Shown: piece after piece, positions 63,891 through 64,000 of the stretch
Layout: every line of letters starts with the position of its first letter
Numbering within the stretch: position 1 is the stretch's first letter
Position numbers and translations under genes: made by a program
The notes under the pieces: generated by a model
What the model saw: the letters and a program-made list of their open reading frames with translations, nothing else
Told to the model about the DNA's origin: nothing
Database searches by the model: none
Assembly (NCBI GenBank): GCA_902800185.1
Contig: CADCDK010000028.1
Span: 1-64,000, forward strand
Direction: 5' to 3'
Source: an uncultured Prevotellaceae bacterium
GTDB lineage: Bacteria > Bacteroidota > Bacteroidia > Bacteroidales > Bacteroidaceae
DNA: 64,000 bases

Positions 63891-64000
63891 TTAATCAGCT
63901 CTAACACAATCTGTGCGAATTTCGGGTTCATCAGCACATTGTGCATAATCGCTACCATTAGAGCAACCACCTCCGTTGGTACAGATAGCGGCAACTCTAT
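63891..64000 (-). CDS. Partial Cys-rich peptide or other frame at the right edge
   Basis: Two minus-strand frames are open to the window edge. One ends at TAA 63893-63891 and reads ICTNGGGCSNGSDYAQCADE then EIRTDCVRAD, a Cys-rich end like small NVEAL-type secreted peptides of Bacteroidales. The other ends at TAG 63880-63878 and reads LPLSVPTEVVALMVAIMHNV, then PKFAQIVLELINVKE, also plausible. I cannot tell which is real without the upstream part. Confidence 0.35.
   Translation of the reverse strand, partial: RVAAICTNGGGCSNGSDYAQCADEPEIRTDCVRAD

Noticed and set aside
1-64000. CRISPR array, tRNA, rRNA or insertion sequence
   Set aside because: Looked for regularly spaced repeats, cloverleaf-like sequences, rRNA-like blocks and transposase motifs; none was seen by eye. 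A scan with tRNAscan-SE, Infernal and ISfinder would settle it.

Overview
The window looks like chromosomal DNA from a Bacteroidales gut or oral anaerobe, most likely Prevotella or a close relative. Three things point there: repeated Bacteroidetes-type promoters (-7 box TAnnTTTG, sometimes with TTTG about 18-20 bases upstream), secreted proteins ending in a short '[13 protein letters not shown]'-like tail typical of type IX-style sorting regions, and a gene set of this order (NhaD, MetY, Etf/acyl-CoA dehydrogenase, TrkA/TrkH, Dxs, OMP_b-brl_3 barrel). No rRNA, tRNA, insertion sequence or CRISPR array was seen.

Layout. (1) 1-9.1 kb: a defence island, all on the minus strand and tightly packed, read from an XRE regulator at 9042 down to the left edge: XRE regulator, AlbA_2/Schlafen-type ATP-binding protein, a small frameshifted gene, a two-domain D12-class DNA methyltransferase, an HNH nuclease, a DpnA-like methyltransferase, a Fic protein and a DinD/RhuM-like protein. 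The methyltransferases and nuclease form a type II-like restriction-modification set. A 34-codon remnant of the DinD-like gene lies on the far side of fic. (2) 9.1-9.9 kb: a gene-free, highly structured intergenic region containing a dispersed repeat that recurs at 57.6 kb. (3) 9.9-30.7 kb: AlkD-like glycosylase, a GH27 alpha-galactosidase, then two giant secreted glycan/mucin-degrading proteins of 3370 aa (M60 peptidase + GH95 fucosidase + GH33 sialidase) and 2514 aa (GH20 hexosaminidase + GH33 sialidase). These share long, in places almost identical, C-terminal modules, and each is followed by a small reading frame broken at the same place. Together they could remove sialic acid, fucose, GalNAc/GlcNAc and alpha-galactose from mucin glycans and cut the mucin backbone. 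(4) 30.7-36.6 kb: NhaD antiporter, a duplicated-domain secreted protein, an ATPase + DUF4435 pair resembling PARIS (AriA/AriB), and a LuxR-type response regulator. (5) 36.7-57.5 kb: housekeeping genes: metY-SDR-cysK sulfur assimilation, manA, dxs-trkA-trkH, an etfB-etfA-acyl-CoA dehydrogenase operon, an M6 protease, SemiSWEET, Bcp peroxiredoxin, MscS channel, DacB/PBP4 and NadB. (6) 57.7-64 kb: an AT-richer minus-strand accessory cluster: TlpA-like thioredoxin lipoprotein candidate, a glycosyltransferase out of frame at a TA repeat, a CarboxypepD_reg/beta-barrel outer-membrane protein, a 47-aa peptide, two probable lipoproteins, and a partial reading frame at the right edge.

The most interesting parts are the giant mucinase-like fusion and its sister, the unusual restriction-modification set with the fic/DinD remnant arrangement, the PARIS-like pair, and the right-end cluster with a possible phase-variable glycosyltransferase. 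All domain names are from reading the translated sequence by eye; no database search was run.
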